A DNA stretch of 20,094 bases from CAYNNP01 sp964398215 (GCA_964398215.1 CAYNNP010000117.1:1-20094); one strand, 5' to 3'; shown: positions 1-7,138, counted from the stretch's first letter. The notes: generated by a model not told the origin, from the letters alone. Numbers and translations are program-made.

Positions 1-42
1 GCGCCTCCTGCATCGCTACACGTCTGCAGCACATACCTGCCG

Positions 43-978
43 CTATTGCCCGAGCCCGTGGTGCGCCAGGGTTCGTCGCAGCCCTTCGGCGAGTGGTGTG
101 AATTCGAATCCGGGAACCAACTCTAACAACCGAGATGTGTTCAAAGCGATGGACTGAATATCAACCGCGCGACCCGCTACGTGCTCGACGGGCTGGTCAT
201 GGGATAAATGTGTTTTCAATCCTTGAACCAACTCTGCTAGCGAGGTCGCCTTGCCCGTTCCTAAATTGAAAACATCACTTTCGTCAGGTCGCTGGCAGGA
301 AATTGACATCAGGCGGCACAAATCGTCGATGTAGATATAGTCTCGCTCCGCACTTCCATCACCAAAGACCTTGATGGGTTGCTTGTTTTGAATCGCATCG
401 ATCCAGTGTGGCAACACTCCTTGTCCGGGCCGTGTTCTCTGTCCAGGACCGTAGGGATTTCCGACGCGAAAAATGTCGACTTGAATCTGTCCCAAGCGGA
501 CCGCGTGCAGCAGCAATCGTTCAGCAGCAAGCTTGAAGATCGCGTACGGTGACTTTGGATCCGTTTGCGAGTCTTCTGTTCGCGCTACAGGACTGTCGGC
601 GTAGATCGTTCCACCCGATGATGGATACACAATTTTACCAACGTTTCCGCGGACAGCCGTTTCCAGCATCACCAAAAGCGGCTGAAGTGCTTCCCAGTAT
701 TCGGCAGATGGATTCGAATAAAACAGGCTGGGGTGCGTGGCCGATGCGAAATGATAAACAACATCAACATCCGCGATCACGTCGGCCAGAATCCATGTGT
801 CACGTAAATCCGCAATCACAGATCGAACATTCGAGTGCTTGGCAAGCTCCGAATTCGGCTGCCGCCAGTAAGCGGTTACTTCATGTCCAGCATCCGCCAA
901 ATGTTTCGTCATCGCCGACCCCAGAAAACCGCTTGCGCCAAGGATGACGACGCGTTTTGGGTTCAGGGTGGTGTCCAT
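43..978 (-). CDS. NAD-dependent epimerase/dehydratase (extended SDR)
   Basis: This is a sugar-nucleotide epimerase or dehydratase of the extended short-chain dehydrogenase family, cytosolic and using NAD(P). Numbering from the ATG at 978 gives 311 residues. The Rossmann motif GASGFLG lies at about 14-20, a serine pair (PSSGG) at about 120, and the catalytic Y-x3-K (YAIFK) at 145-149. RVGNPYGPGQ and the GDGSAERDYIYIDDL segment are typical of UDP- or dTDP-sugar enzymes. The frame is open to a TTG at 1023, but the ATG at 978 sits just before the first beta strand and is the better start. It lies 89 bases downstream of rfbA on the same strand, so it probably acts on a dTDP- or related nucleotide sugar. 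The exact substrate cannot be read from the sequence. Confidence 0.88.
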   Translation of the reverse strand: MDTTLNPKRVVILGASGFLGSAMTKHLADAGHEVTAYWRQPNSELAKHSNVRSVIADLRDTWILADVIADVDVVYHFASATHPSLFYSNPSAEYWEALQPLLVMLETAVRGNVGKIVYPSSGGTIYADSPVARTEDSQTDPKSPYAIFKLAAERLLLHAVRLGQIQVDIFRVGNPYGPGQRTRPGQGVLPHWIDAIQNKQPIKVFGDGSAERDYIYIDDLCRLMSISCQRPDESDVFNLGTGKATSLAELVQGLKTHLSHDQPVEHVAGRAVDIQSIALNTSRLLELVPGFEFTPLAEGLRRTLAHHGLGQ

Positions 979-1067
979 TCTATCGATCCTATTGCCCTGT
1001 TGCTCAAAACGTGATTCTTGCAACGTCTTTGAACGAAGACGCCAGCTGCGGAAAGGTTGTCAGCCAA

Positions 1068-1961
1068 TCAGCTGGTTGGTTGCAAGTGCCGGATTGGTTT
1101 TTGCAGCAGTCGTTGCAAATACTGACCATACTCGTTCTTGAGAAACGGCTGAGCCCATTCTTCCAGTTGAGCAGGCGTTATCCAGTCGTTTCGCAAAGCA
1201 ATTTCTTCGGGGCAGGCAACTTTCAATCCAGTCCGCTTTTCCAACGCACCCACAAAGCTACTGGCATCGTGAAGAGATTCATGCGTCCCCGTGTCCAACC
1301 ATGCCGTACCGCGACCAAAGACCTCGACATTCAAACTGCCTTCTTCAAGGTACAACCGGTTCAGGTCGGTGATCTCCAGCTCGCCCCGCGCAGACGGTTT
1401 CAGTGCATTTGCGAAATCGCATACTCGGTTGTCGTAAAAGTACAAACCGGGAACGGCAAAGTTCGACTTTGGATTCTCGGGTTTTTCTTCCAATGAAATC
1501 GCGCGGCCTTCGTCATCGAACGAAACCACACCATAGGCACGCGGATCACGAACTTCGTAGGCAAACACAGTTGCACCGTGCTTGATTTGAGCCGTCCGCT
1601 GCAGCAGCTTGATCATCCCTTGGCCGTAAAACAAATTGTCTCCCAAAATCAGACAACTCGTATCTCCGTCAATGAATTCTTCACCCAGCGTGAAAGCTTG
1701 TGCCAACCCGCCTGGGTCCGGCTGAATCAAATACGTGATCTTGATTCCCCATTGGCTACCGTCCTTCAGCAGTGCTTTGAACAGCGGCGTATGCTCAGGC
1801 GTCGATATCAGCAGGATGTCTCGGATTCCGCCCAGCATCAACGTTGACAATGGATAATAAACCATCGGTTTGTCGTACACCGGCAGCAACTGCTTGCTAA
1901 CGGCTGTTGTCAAAGGCGCAAGTCGCGTACCGCTGCCGCCAGCTAAAATAATTCCCTTCAT
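1068..1961 (-). CDS. rfbA: Glucose-1-phosphate thymidylyltransferase RfbA/RmlA
   Basis: It catalyses glucose-1-phosphate + dTTP to dTDP-glucose + PPi, the first step of dTDP-deoxysugar (for example dTDP-rhamnose) synthesis. The protein has 297 residues, close to the family norm of about 290. The nucleotide-binding motif GGSGTRL is at 8-14, KQLLPVYDKPM at 23-33, GDNLFYG (metal and sugar-phosphate binding) at 107-113, and EEKPENPKSN near 158-167. An upstream in-frame start at 1994 would add 11 arginine-rich residues. The ATG at 1961 is preferred because an AGGAG ribosome-binding site lies about 10 bases ahead and the protein then begins with MKGIILAGG as in its relatives. The start is 13 bases after the rfbB stop, and the ribosome-binding site overlaps the end of rfbB, which indicates a coupled operon. 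Confidence 0.96.
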   Translation of the reverse strand: MKGIILAGGSGTRLAPLTTAVSKQLLPVYDKPMVYYPLSTLMLGGIRDILLISTPEHTPLFKALLKDGSQWGIKITYLIQPDPGGLAQAFTLGEEFIDGDTSCLILGDNLFYGQGMIKLLQRTAQIKHGATVFAYEVRDPRAYGVVSFDDEGRAISLEEKPENPKSNFAVPGLYFYDNRVCDFANALKPSARGELEITDLNRLYLEEGSLNVEVFGRGTAWLDTGTHESLHDASSFVGALEKRTGLKVACPEEIALRNDWITPAQLEEWAQPFLKNEYGQYLQRLLQKPIRHLQPTS

Positions 1962-1974
1962 CGCTGCTATTCTC

Positions 1975-3036
1975 CTAGGTCGCCGAAGTCTCACCGAGAC
2001 GTTGTAGCTGATAGTTGCCGTCCAAAATGTTTTGCCACCAAACGCGATTCTCTAGATACCAATTCACTGTCTTTCGCAAACAGTCTTCAAGCTTGAACGC
2101 GGGCGTCCACCCGAGTTCGTTTTGGATCTTGCTGGAATCAATCGCATAACGGAAATCGTGACCCGGTCGATCGGTCACATAAGTAATCAAGTTTTCATGA
2201 GGCTCACCATTTCCGCGAGGCCGAACCTCATCCATGATGCCACACAAAGTCTTGACCAAGCCAATATTCGTTTGCTCGCTGTTGCCACCGATATTGTAAG
2301 TCTCACCGACTTTGCCAGACTCCAAAACCGTCCGTAGCGCCGACGCATGATCTTCGACGTACAACCAGTCGCGAACATTTTCGCCTTTGCCATATACCGG
2401 CAACGGTTCTTCGTTCAAGCATTTGATGACCATCAGCGGCAACAGTTTTTCTGGAAACTGATACGGCCCGTAATTGTTCGAGCAATTGGTAACCAATACC
2501 GGAAGCCCAAAAGTTGTCTTCCATGCGCGAGCCAAGTGGTCAGAAGCCGCCTTCGTCGCGCTGTAGGGTGAATGCGGATCGTAAGCCGTCGTTTCTGTGA
2601 ACATGCCGGTTTCACCCAGCGACCCGTAGACTTCATCGGTCGAAACATGCAGAAACCGAAACCGATCGCGGCGACTTGGTTCCAGAGCCTTGAAATGAGC
2701 CAAGCTGGAATCCAAAAGATTGAATGTGCCGACCACATTGGTTTGAATGAAATCGGATGGACCGTCGATGGAGCGATCCACGTGCGATTCGGCCGCCAAG
2801 TGCATGATCGCGTCAGGATCTGTCTGCTGGATCACGCTGCGAGTTTCTTTCGCGTCAGCAATGTCGGCTTGCACGAACTGGTATCGCGAAGAATCTGCGA
2901 CATCCTCCAATGACTGAGGATTTCCCGCATAAGTTAGTTTGTCAAAGTTGATGACATCGTGCTCAGTGTCGGCCAACAAATGCCGCACTAGATTGGAGCC
3001 TATGAAACCGCTGCCACCAGTTACCAAAATCTTCAT
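1975..3036 (-). CDS. rfbB: dTDP-glucose 4,6-dehydratase RfbB/RmlB
   Basis: It converts dTDP-glucose to dTDP-4-keto-6-deoxyglucose with bound NAD, the second step of dTDP-deoxysugar synthesis. The 353-residue length is normal. The NAD motif GGSGFIG is at 7-13, HLAAESHVDRSID at about 79-91, the catalytic T-D-E trio in VSTDEVYG at 133-135, and the Y-x3-K pair (YSATK) at 158-162. The ATG at 3036 is preceded by AAAGG at a suitable distance. The gene heads a run with rfbA and an epimerase. rfbC and rfbD, which would finish dTDP-rhamnose, are not in the window and may lie beyond base 1 or elsewhere, so the final sugar is unknown. Confidence 0.96.
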   Translation of the reverse strand: MKILVTGGSGFIGSNLVRHLLADTEHDVINFDKLTYAGNPQSLEDVADSSRYQFVQADIADAKETRSVIQQTDPDAIMHLAAESHVDRSIDGPSDFIQTNVVGTFNLLDSSLAHFKALEPSRRDRFRFLHVSTDEVYGSLGETGMFTETTAYDPHSPYSATKAASDHLARAWKTTFGLPVLVTNCSNNYGPYQFPEKLLPLMVIKCLNEEPLPVYGKGENVRDWLYVEDHASALRTVLESGKVGETYNIGGNSEQTNIGLVKTLCGIMDEVRPRGNGEPHENLITYVTDRPGHDFRYAIDSSKIQNELGWTPAFKLEDCLRKTVNWYLENRVWWQNILDGNYQLQRLGETSAT

Positions 3037-3181
3037 TGATGCTACCTTTGAATCCGTTATCGGGCCCTTCCTCTGTTGACATCATCCAACCAAGCAAAAT
3101 GGACGATTACCCGCTGACGATAAAGACTATTGGCTTTGACGTCTAGCGAAGTTGGGGGACTTTGTGAATTTCCGTAAACAG

Positions 3182-4453
3182 CTATGAAACCGATTCTGGC
3201 TCTTTTGCAACCTTTGCCCGGCCAAGGTAAACCCAAAACAATCCGCCAACGGCGATTGCGAGGACAAAGATGCTGACCCACTGCGAAATTGAGAAAGTTG
3301 TGCCAAATTGGCCCGCTTCGTCGACTCGCACGATCTCTAAAACGAATCGCAAGACGGCGTAACCAGCAAACCCCAAGAACATCAGCGCCCCGTCTCGACG
3401 AAATACGTACGACAAACCGCACAACACCAAGCATAAAACCAGTGACGAAACACTGCTGATCAACTGAGCGGCGTGAACCGGCCGTGCTCGATCAGGCAAT
3501 TGACTGGGCGTCCAGGAATACGTCTGCTGATCGACTTTGACCACGATACCGTACCGCACATCCTCGCTGGGAACATCTTGCGGAGCCATATCAGCTGGCG
3601 TTTCTAAAACACTCATCTTGTTGACTGTTTGTCCAACAGCGATCCCCGCCTCTGCGGCCAATCCATCCTGCTGGACCTCTTGGATCTTCGACGATTCTGA
3701 ATCAAGTTTCATCCCCAGCAATTCGCCATCAAATAGCTGGTCATGGTAAACGGCGCTGCCTGGTGGAAAGTGAAGCGCTGACCAACCTTCTTCGCATCGA
3801 CCGCCGTAGCAACACCCGTTCATCAGACAGCCGATCCTGCCGAAAAAAACGCCGATGAACACACACGGAATGACAGCGTCACCAAGCTTCAAAAGCGGCA
3901 ATCGATTCTTGATGATGAAAACGCTAGCTGCCAGAAAACCACCGATGAACGAGCCATAGACGACCAGCCCGCCTTCGGTAAACGCAACCATATTCCGCAA
4001 CGTCTGGCCAATCGTTTCGCCGATAAACTTTTCACGATACTGAACGATATAGAACAGCCTCGCCCCAACGATGCCGCCTACAAAAACCCAAGGCGCCATC
4101 GAATAAATGATCTCGGGATCGATGCCTCGCGACTTCGCGCGGTGCGCCGACAGCGCAACCGCTGAAACGACCCCAAGCAAAAGCATGACGCCGTATCCAC
4201 GGACCGCCATCCCAACAGGCTGACCGGATCGATTGACCAATTCGACGGCTGGGAAAATAAAAACAACGACCGCTGCGATGATTCCCCAAACCAACCCCTC
4301 GCCGGCCAGCACCTGCGAGATCGTTGAATCAGGCTTTCGCAGCAGAATCAAGCGAACTGCCAAACCAATGGCGATCACAATCAATACCCAGCCGAAACCG
4401 AATACTGGCAAACCAGCGATCTCGTGTGGAATCAACAGAAGCGTTTTTTGCAT
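3182..4453 (-). CDS. lgt: Prolipoprotein diacylglyceryl transferase (Lgt) with inserted PDZ-like segment
   Basis: Lgt moves diacylglycerol from phosphatidylglycerol to the lipobox cysteine of prolipoproteins in the cytoplasmic membrane. The protein has 423 residues, well above the usual 260-300, with several hydrophobic segments. Family signatures are VGGIVGARLFY near 125-135, the EGGLVVYG segment at 160-167 (a Tyr stands where E. coli has His103), the Lgt signature GRIGCLMNGCCYG at 205-217 with Arg206 and Asn212, and LRFVLEIVR at 368-376. The extra length lies mainly at about 230-325, between the signature and PVHAAQL, where Lgt normally has a short periplasmic loop. This insert contains QQDGLAAEAGIAVGQTVNKM, which reads like the ligand-groove region of a PDZ domain. 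The N-terminal 75 residues are also longer than usual. It may be co-transcribed with rfbB, 145 bases away. Confidence 0.93.
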   Translation of the reverse strand: MQKTLLLIPHEIAGLPVFGFGWVLIVIAIGLAVRLILLRKPDSTISQVLAGEGLVWGIIAAVVVFIFPAVELVNRSGQPVGMAVRGYGVMLLLGVVSAVALSAHRAKSRGIDPEIIYSMAPWVFVGGIVGARLFYIVQYREKFIGETIGQTLRNMVAFTEGGLVVYGSFIGGFLAASVFIIKNRLPLLKLGDAVIPCVFIGVFFGRIGCLMNGCCYGGRCEEGWSALHFPPGSAVYHDQLFDGELLGMKLDSESSKIQEVQQDGLAAEAGIAVGQTVNKMSVLETPADMAPQDVPSEDVRYGIVVKVDQQTYSWTPSQLPDRARPVHAAQLISSVSSLVLCLVLCGLSYVFRRDGALMFLGFAGYAVLRFVLEIVRVDEAGQFGTTFSISQWVSIFVLAIAVGGLFWVYLGRAKVAKEPESVS

Positions 4454-4510
4454 GCGTGCTCAATCAGAATCGTGCCGGCGGAGTTGCCAAAGATGCCTTC
4501 TGACACCTAT

Positions 4511-4525
4511 TAGATCATTGATCTA
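4511..4525. promoter_or_regulatory. 15-bp dyad between divergent genes
   Basis: TAGATC-ATT-GATCTA is a perfect 6-3-6 inverted repeat. It lies in the intergenic stretch between lgt (minus) and the membrane-anchored unknown gene (plus), 58 bases from the lgt start. The position suits an operator for a dimeric regulator, but a dyad this short can occur by chance. Confidence 0.3.
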
Positions 4526-4628
4526 GACGCTCCGATGCTATCTTTTCTATGCTGAAACAACTTTAGGAGTCTACCCCGCCTGTGAACACACGTTGTCGCA
4601 GGCGGCAACGTTCTCGTCTTATCTTGAA

Positions 4629-5420
4629 ATGAGCATTGGTATGGCACGGACCGCTGTATTCGTTTTAGCTGCCTTTTGCGGCGTATTTTTCATTCAAAAT
4701 ATCCAGCACCTGCAAAGGACACCTGCCCAAGAAACGCAGACGATCGAAGCAACTCGATTTCGCGTGCTGGTGAAAATGTTTGACGAAAATTCGCCAAAGC
4801 CAAAACAGATTGCCGAACACCTGATCCTGTTTGACAACGATATGATTTATGGCGTTTCCTCGGACGACCAAGGACAGATCGTTGTGATTGACCAGGAACG
4901 TGACCGAATCATTTTGCTTGACCGAAACTCAAAACAGCGCTCCGACATCGCAACTTCAAGCCTAGTGGGACTGACGGCCAAACTTCGTGCTTCTGCAACC
5001 GACACAAAGCTTGCTGAACGGCTGGGTGTCAATGCAAAAGTCGACTACGACAAAAGCAGCGAGGAGTACTCGGTGAAGTACGGGCAAATTGCCTACCAAA
5101 CAACTGTTCAGAAACCAGTAGCAAGCACCATCGCGCCCCAATTTGGCGAGTACGTGACCTGGACATCACGACTGAACGTCGCCCGCCCAACAGGAGTCCC
5201 GCCACTTGGACGCATGCGGCTGAACGAAAAAATCAGCATCGATGGGCTGATCCCAAAGACGACCAAGTTGACGATTTCATCGGGCCTCACTCATACAGCT
5301 TTTCGTTCGGAATATGAACTCGTCGAACGAATCAACCTGACGGACAAAAAGATGATTGGCAACGTCAGTGATATGCTGGCGACGTTTACCGCCGTGCCCT
5401 TCAAAGACTTTCCACGCTAA
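4629..5420 (+). CDS. Membrane-anchored or secreted protein of unknown function
   Basis: I do not recognise a family. The protein has 263 residues from the ATG at 4629. TTG at 4593 and ATG at 4641 are also in frame, and none has a clear ribosome-binding site; an AGGAG at 4565-4569 is rather far from all three. A single hydrophobic segment (TAVFVLAAFCGVFFI, about residues 8-22) is either a signal peptide or an N-terminal anchor, so most of the protein is expected in the periplasm. The rest is polar and mixed charge with no cysteine and no visible catalytic motif. Segments such as HLILFDNDMIYGV and GQIVVIDQERDRIILLDR suggest short beta strands, perhaps a repeat-poor beta sheet domain. It is divergent from lgt and convergent with the DUF2203 gene (46-base gap). 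Confidence 0.78.
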   Translation: MSIGMARTAVFVLAAFCGVFFIQNIQHLQRTPAQETQTIEATRFRVLVKMFDENSPKPKQIAEHLILFDNDMIYGVSSDDQGQIVVIDQERDRIILLDRNSKQRSDIATSSLVGLTAKLRASATDTKLAERLGVNAKVDYDKSSEEYSVKYGQIAYQTTVQKPVASTIAPQFGEYVTWTSRLNVARPTGVPPLGRMRLNEKISIDGLIPKTTKLTISSGLTHTAFRSEYELVERINLTDKKMIGNVSDMLATFTAVPFKDFPR

Positions 5421-5466
5421 CGCCGGCATATGAAGAGCAGCTTGCTCCCAGCAGGCGATTGCCGGA

Positions 5467-5907
5467 TCAGTCTTTCACGTGCCGTCTGCCGGAGGTGTCG
5501 TCCACCTCGTGCCAGTGGCAAACCGATTCATCGGCCGGGTTCCAGCAAAGAACAATTTCGCGGCGACTTCGCTTGGCCGGAAAATCAATGTTGCCGTCAA
5601 ACGGTTGATGCGGCCGAATGCCCAAAGAATTCAACTCGTTAACACACGCTGACAAACTGGCTTCGTTGTCTTCAAGTGTTCGGCGGATGTCGCGGACTTC
5701 CTCGCGATAAGACTCATCCTGCATGTTTGATTCGCGTTCATCCAGAAAACTCAGTTGCTCTCGCTGCGCCTGAATGTCTTTGTTCAAAGCGATCATGTCT
5801 CGCACGATCTTGCGCACCAACGGCAGAGTCTCTGTTGCCATATCGGGAGTGTATTCCGGGCCAGCCCGAAATGCTGAATCGTTGCCGTTATCTAACGCGC
5901 GTACCAT
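5467..5907 (-). CDS. DUF2203 family protein
   Basis: A soluble protein of 146 residues, the usual size for DUF2203, a family of unknown function. The start of the domain reads YTPDMATETLPLVRKIVRDMI (about 19-39, hallmark Y-T-x-x-x-A/E pattern), followed by a helical coiled-coil-like stretch rich in Glu, Gln and Arg (40-90). The C-terminal signature is LNSLGIRPH, then GNIDFPAKRSRREIVLCWNP (about 105-124) and HWHEVDDTSGRR at the end. The ATG at 5907 is the only start giving full length. A second Met at residue 23 would cut the domain. The gene is isolated: convergent with the gene before it and followed upstream by a long spacer. Confidence 0.86.
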   Translation of the reverse strand: MVRALDNGNDSAFRAGPEYTPDMATETLPLVRKIVRDMIALNKDIQAQREQLSFLDERESNMQDESYREEVRDIRRTLEDNEASLSACVNELNSLGIRPHQPFDGNIDFPAKRSRREIVLCWNPADESVCHWHEVDDTSGRRHVKD

Positions 5908-5985
5908 TGCCTAACCAGTAAAAAATATCGATGCAAAATCAAAGCTGCAGTCAAAAGACCGGGTTCGAGTTTTAACGAAAATAGC

Positions 5986-6219
5986 TCACAGTGAAAGCTC
6001 CCGCCATGATGGAGATGGTTTTTTGCGGATCCACTGCACCACGCCAACGAGTCGAAAATCAGCAAAAAAAGGCCACCTGACCAGTTCCCTGTAGATATGA
6101 CGCAGGAATATCACAATCGGTTCTGTGTCAAATATGTAACACCAGCCTTTCGCCTTTAGTTCCCAAAACATGAGTAAAATGACTGTTTTAAGACCAGTTT
6201 TGCGCAAACAGGAAGCCAT
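5986..6219 (-). CDS. Possible small protein of 77 residues with strong Shine-Dalgarno
   Basis: The frame opens at an ATG (6217-6219) preceded by TTAGGAGGCAAAA, that is a perfect AGGAGG with 5-base spacing, the best ribosome-binding site in the window. The product is basic and hydrophobic (KTVILLMFWEL early on, then many aromatic residues) with two cysteines near residues 4 and 27. No family is recognised. The reverse strand of the gene carries at 6083-6122 a segment partly repeated in the csrA leader at 6335-6370. It may be a real small gene, a decayed gene, or a chance frame in a regulatory spacer. Confidence 0.35.
   Translation of the reverse strand: MASCLRKTGLKTVILLMFWELKAKGWCYIFDTEPIVIFLRHIYRELVRWPFFADFRLVGVVQWIRKKPSPSWRELSL
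6083..6122. repeat. Segment partly duplicated in the csrA leader (copy 1)
   Basis: Copy 1 at 6083-6122 and copy 2 at 6335-6370 both begin AGTTCCCTGTAGA and end TCACAATCGGTT. The middle is 15 bases in copy 1 and 11 in copy 2 with little identity. Twenty-five matching bases in the same order and orientation, 252 bases apart, point to duplication or a shared binding site. Confidence 0.5.
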
Positions 6220-6278
6220 TTTTGCCTCCTAACCAGAATCAGAAGGTCGAAATTTGCATCCTGTCAAGTCGGATTTGC

Positions 6279-6306
6279 TTGACGCGTCGTATTTTTGGCC
6301 TAAAGT
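6279..6306 (+). promoter_or_regulatory. Candidate sigma-70-type promoter of csrA
   Basis: TTGACG (6279-6284) and TAAAGT (6301-6306) are separated by 16 bases. They match the consensus hexamers at 5 and 4 of 6 positions. The start of transcription would fall near 6313, giving a leader of about 130 bases before csrA. Prediction by eye only. Confidence 0.45.
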
Positions 6307-6320
6307 TTAGAGTGTATGGA

Positions 6321-6336
6321 CTAGGGGAGACCCTAG
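6321..6336 (+). promoter_or_regulatory. csrA leader hairpin 1
   Basis: CTAGGG-GAGA-CCCTAG forms a perfect 6-bp stem with a four-base loop just after the predicted transcription start. A GGA at 6326-6328 sits at the top of this stem, as in CsrA target hairpins, and another GGA lies just before it at 6318-6320. The downstream side runs directly into the repeated segment at 6335. Confidence 0.5.
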
Positions 6337-6370
6337 TTCCCTGTAGACAGAAGCCGTCTCACAATCGGTT
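6335..6370. repeat. Segment partly duplicated in the csrA leader (copy 2)
   Basis: Partner of the segment at 6083-6122: same first 13 and last 12 bases with a shorter, different centre. It lies inside the predicted 5' leader of csrA, directly after hairpin 1. Confidence 0.5.
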
Positions 6371-6394
6371 GAACCACAGGAAAGAAAGCACAAA

Positions 6395-6412
6395 CCATCA
6401 CCATGATGGTGA
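6395..6412 (+). promoter_or_regulatory. csrA leader hairpin 2 with two alternative pairings
   Basis: The segment can pair as CCATCA-CCA-TGATGG (6395-6409) or as TCACC-ATGAT-GGTGA (6398-6412). The two stems share bases and exclude each other. They lie 34 bases before the csrA start codon. Confidence 0.35.
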
Positions 6413-6445
6413 AACGATTAACGGCTGGTTGTAAAGGAATAGAAA

Positions 6446-6640
6446 ATGTTGGTTTTATCAAGAAAGAAGAACGAGAGCATCGTTATCAACAACGACATCA
6501 AGATCGTTGTGGTAGAGATTCGGGGTGACAAAGTTCGCTTGGGTGTAGAAGCCCCACGCGAGGTGCCAGTACATCGTCGCGAAGTATACGATGCGATTCA
6601 GCGCAGCTTGGAGCAGGGTGACGCACCCGTCGAATCATAA
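6446..6640 (+). CDS. csrA: Carbon storage regulator CsrA (RsmA)
   Basis: CsrA is a small dimeric RNA-binding protein that binds GGA motifs in mRNA leaders and blocks or alters translation. The protein has 64 residues, the family size, with the hallmark start MLVLSRKKNESIVI, the central strand IKIVVVEIRGDKVRLGVEAP and the RNA-contacting VPVHRREVYDAI near 41-52 (Arg44 equivalent in HRRE). The start is set by AAAGGA at 6433-6438, 7 bases before the ATG. That Shine-Dalgarno contains a GGA, and three other GGA triplets occur upstream in the leader (6318, 6326, 6379), a pattern that fits autoregulation, here inferred only. The gene stands alone between the small frame on the other strand and tRNA-Glu. 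Confidence 0.97.
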   Translation: MLVLSRKKNESIVINNDIKIVVVEIRGDKVRLGVEAPREVPVHRREVYDAIQRSLEQGDAPVES

Positions 6641-6677
6641 TTTTTGGCTTTGCTGGCCACGAATTCTCGGTGAACCC

Positions 6678-6707
6678 TTGACGCGGTCACCGTCTCCTAG
6701 CTATACA
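6678..6707 (+). promoter_or_regulatory. Candidate promoter of tRNA-Glu
   Basis: TTGACG (6678-6683) and TATACA (6702-6707) with an 18-base spacer lie 50 bases before the tRNA. Transcription would begin near 6714, leaving a short 5' trailer for RNase P to remove. By eye only. Confidence 0.5.
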
Positions 6708-6756
6708 ACCGCCTTGCGAATGAGAGTTCGCAAAATTTTGAGTGCTTGTCTCTCAA

Positions 6757-6829
6757 GGCCCCTTCGTCTAGCGGTCTAGGACACCGCCCTTTCACGGCGG
6801 TAACACGGGTTCAAGTCCCGTAGGGGTCA
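6757..6829 (+). tRNA. tRNA-Glu (anticodon TTC)
   Basis: A complete cloverleaf of 73 bases. The acceptor stem GGCCCCT (6757-6763) pairs with AGGGGTC (6822-6828) with one G-T wobble at the second pair, and the discriminator is A6829. The anticodon stem CCGCC/GGCGG encloses CTTTCAC with anticodon TTC at 6791-6793. The T arm is ACGGG-TTCAAGT-CCCGT. The 3' CCA is not encoded. The body is close to bacterial tRNA-Glu in general. Confidence 0.97.
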
Positions 6830-6843
6830 CTAAAAGCATTACT

Positions 6844-6884
6844 GAGCCTCGGGAGTTTTCAAACTTCCGAGGCTCTCGCTTTTT
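6844..6884 (+). terminator. Rho-independent terminator after tRNA-Glu
   Basis: A 12-bp stem (6844-6855 with 6864-6875, one G-T pair) around an 8-base loop is followed by TCGC and TTTTT (6880-6884). It lies 14 bases after the tRNA and is the clearest intrinsic terminator in the window. Confidence 0.85.
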
Positions 6885-6910
6885 CTACTCACCTCGAAAG
6901 CTAAAAAATC

Positions 6911-6953
6911 GTAGGCCGTATCCAGCAAACTTTTAGTTTTCGCCGCTACGGCA
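6911..6953. repeat. 43-bp palindromic intergenic repeat, copy A
   Basis: It matches 13876-13918 over 43 bases with two differences. The ends GCCGTA and TACGGC are inverted, and the centre AAACT-TTT-AGTTT is a hairpin, so the unit folds as a nested stem. Its right part (from 6929) belongs to the 55-base segment that reappears after the N gap. Confidence 0.85.
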
Positions 6954-6983
6954 ATTCAACCGAGGGCTTGTTGATTCAGCGGC
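6929..6983. repeat. 55-bp direct repeat flanking the gap, left copy
   Basis: These 55 bases are identical to 7084-7138 and run exactly up to the first N. A perfect overlap at both contig ends is what a de Bruijn graph assembler leaves when contigs share a k-mer, so the two copies may be one sequence in the genome. Confidence 0.95.
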
Positions 6984-7083
6984 NNNNNNNNNNNNNNNNN
7001 NNNNNNNNNNNNNNNNNNNNNNNNNNNNNNNNNNNNNNNNNNNNNNNNNNNNNNNNNNNNNNNNNNNNNNNNNNNNNNNNNNN
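6984..7083. other. Assembly gap of 100 N
   Basis: Exactly 100 undetermined bases, the usual placeholder for a gap of unknown size. Both edges are the same 55-base sequence, so the real gap may be absent or may hold further repeat copies. Confidence 0.98.
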
Positions 7084-7138
7084 ACTTTTAGTTTTCGCCG
7101 CTACGGCAATTCAACCGAGGGCTTGTTGATTCAGCGGC
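7084..7138. repeat. 55-bp direct repeat flanking the gap, right copy
   Basis: Identical to 6929-6983. It begins at the first base after the N run and continues into the large palindrome downstream of pssA. Confidence 0.95.

Noticed and set aside
1..34. A short open frame on minus starting at an ATG (32-34) and running off the window, just after the epimerase stop.
   Set aside because: Only 11 codons are visible and the ribosome-binding site is poorly spaced, so a following gene cannot be claimed.
957..1496. 179-residue plus-strand frame opposite rfbA.
   Set aside because: It lies on the reverse strand of a clearly identified gene, has no family resemblance and no ribosome-binding site.
5435..5447. 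GAGCA-GCT-TGCTC hairpin between two convergent genes as a terminator.
   Set aside because: A 5-bp stem with no T-tract is too weak to call.
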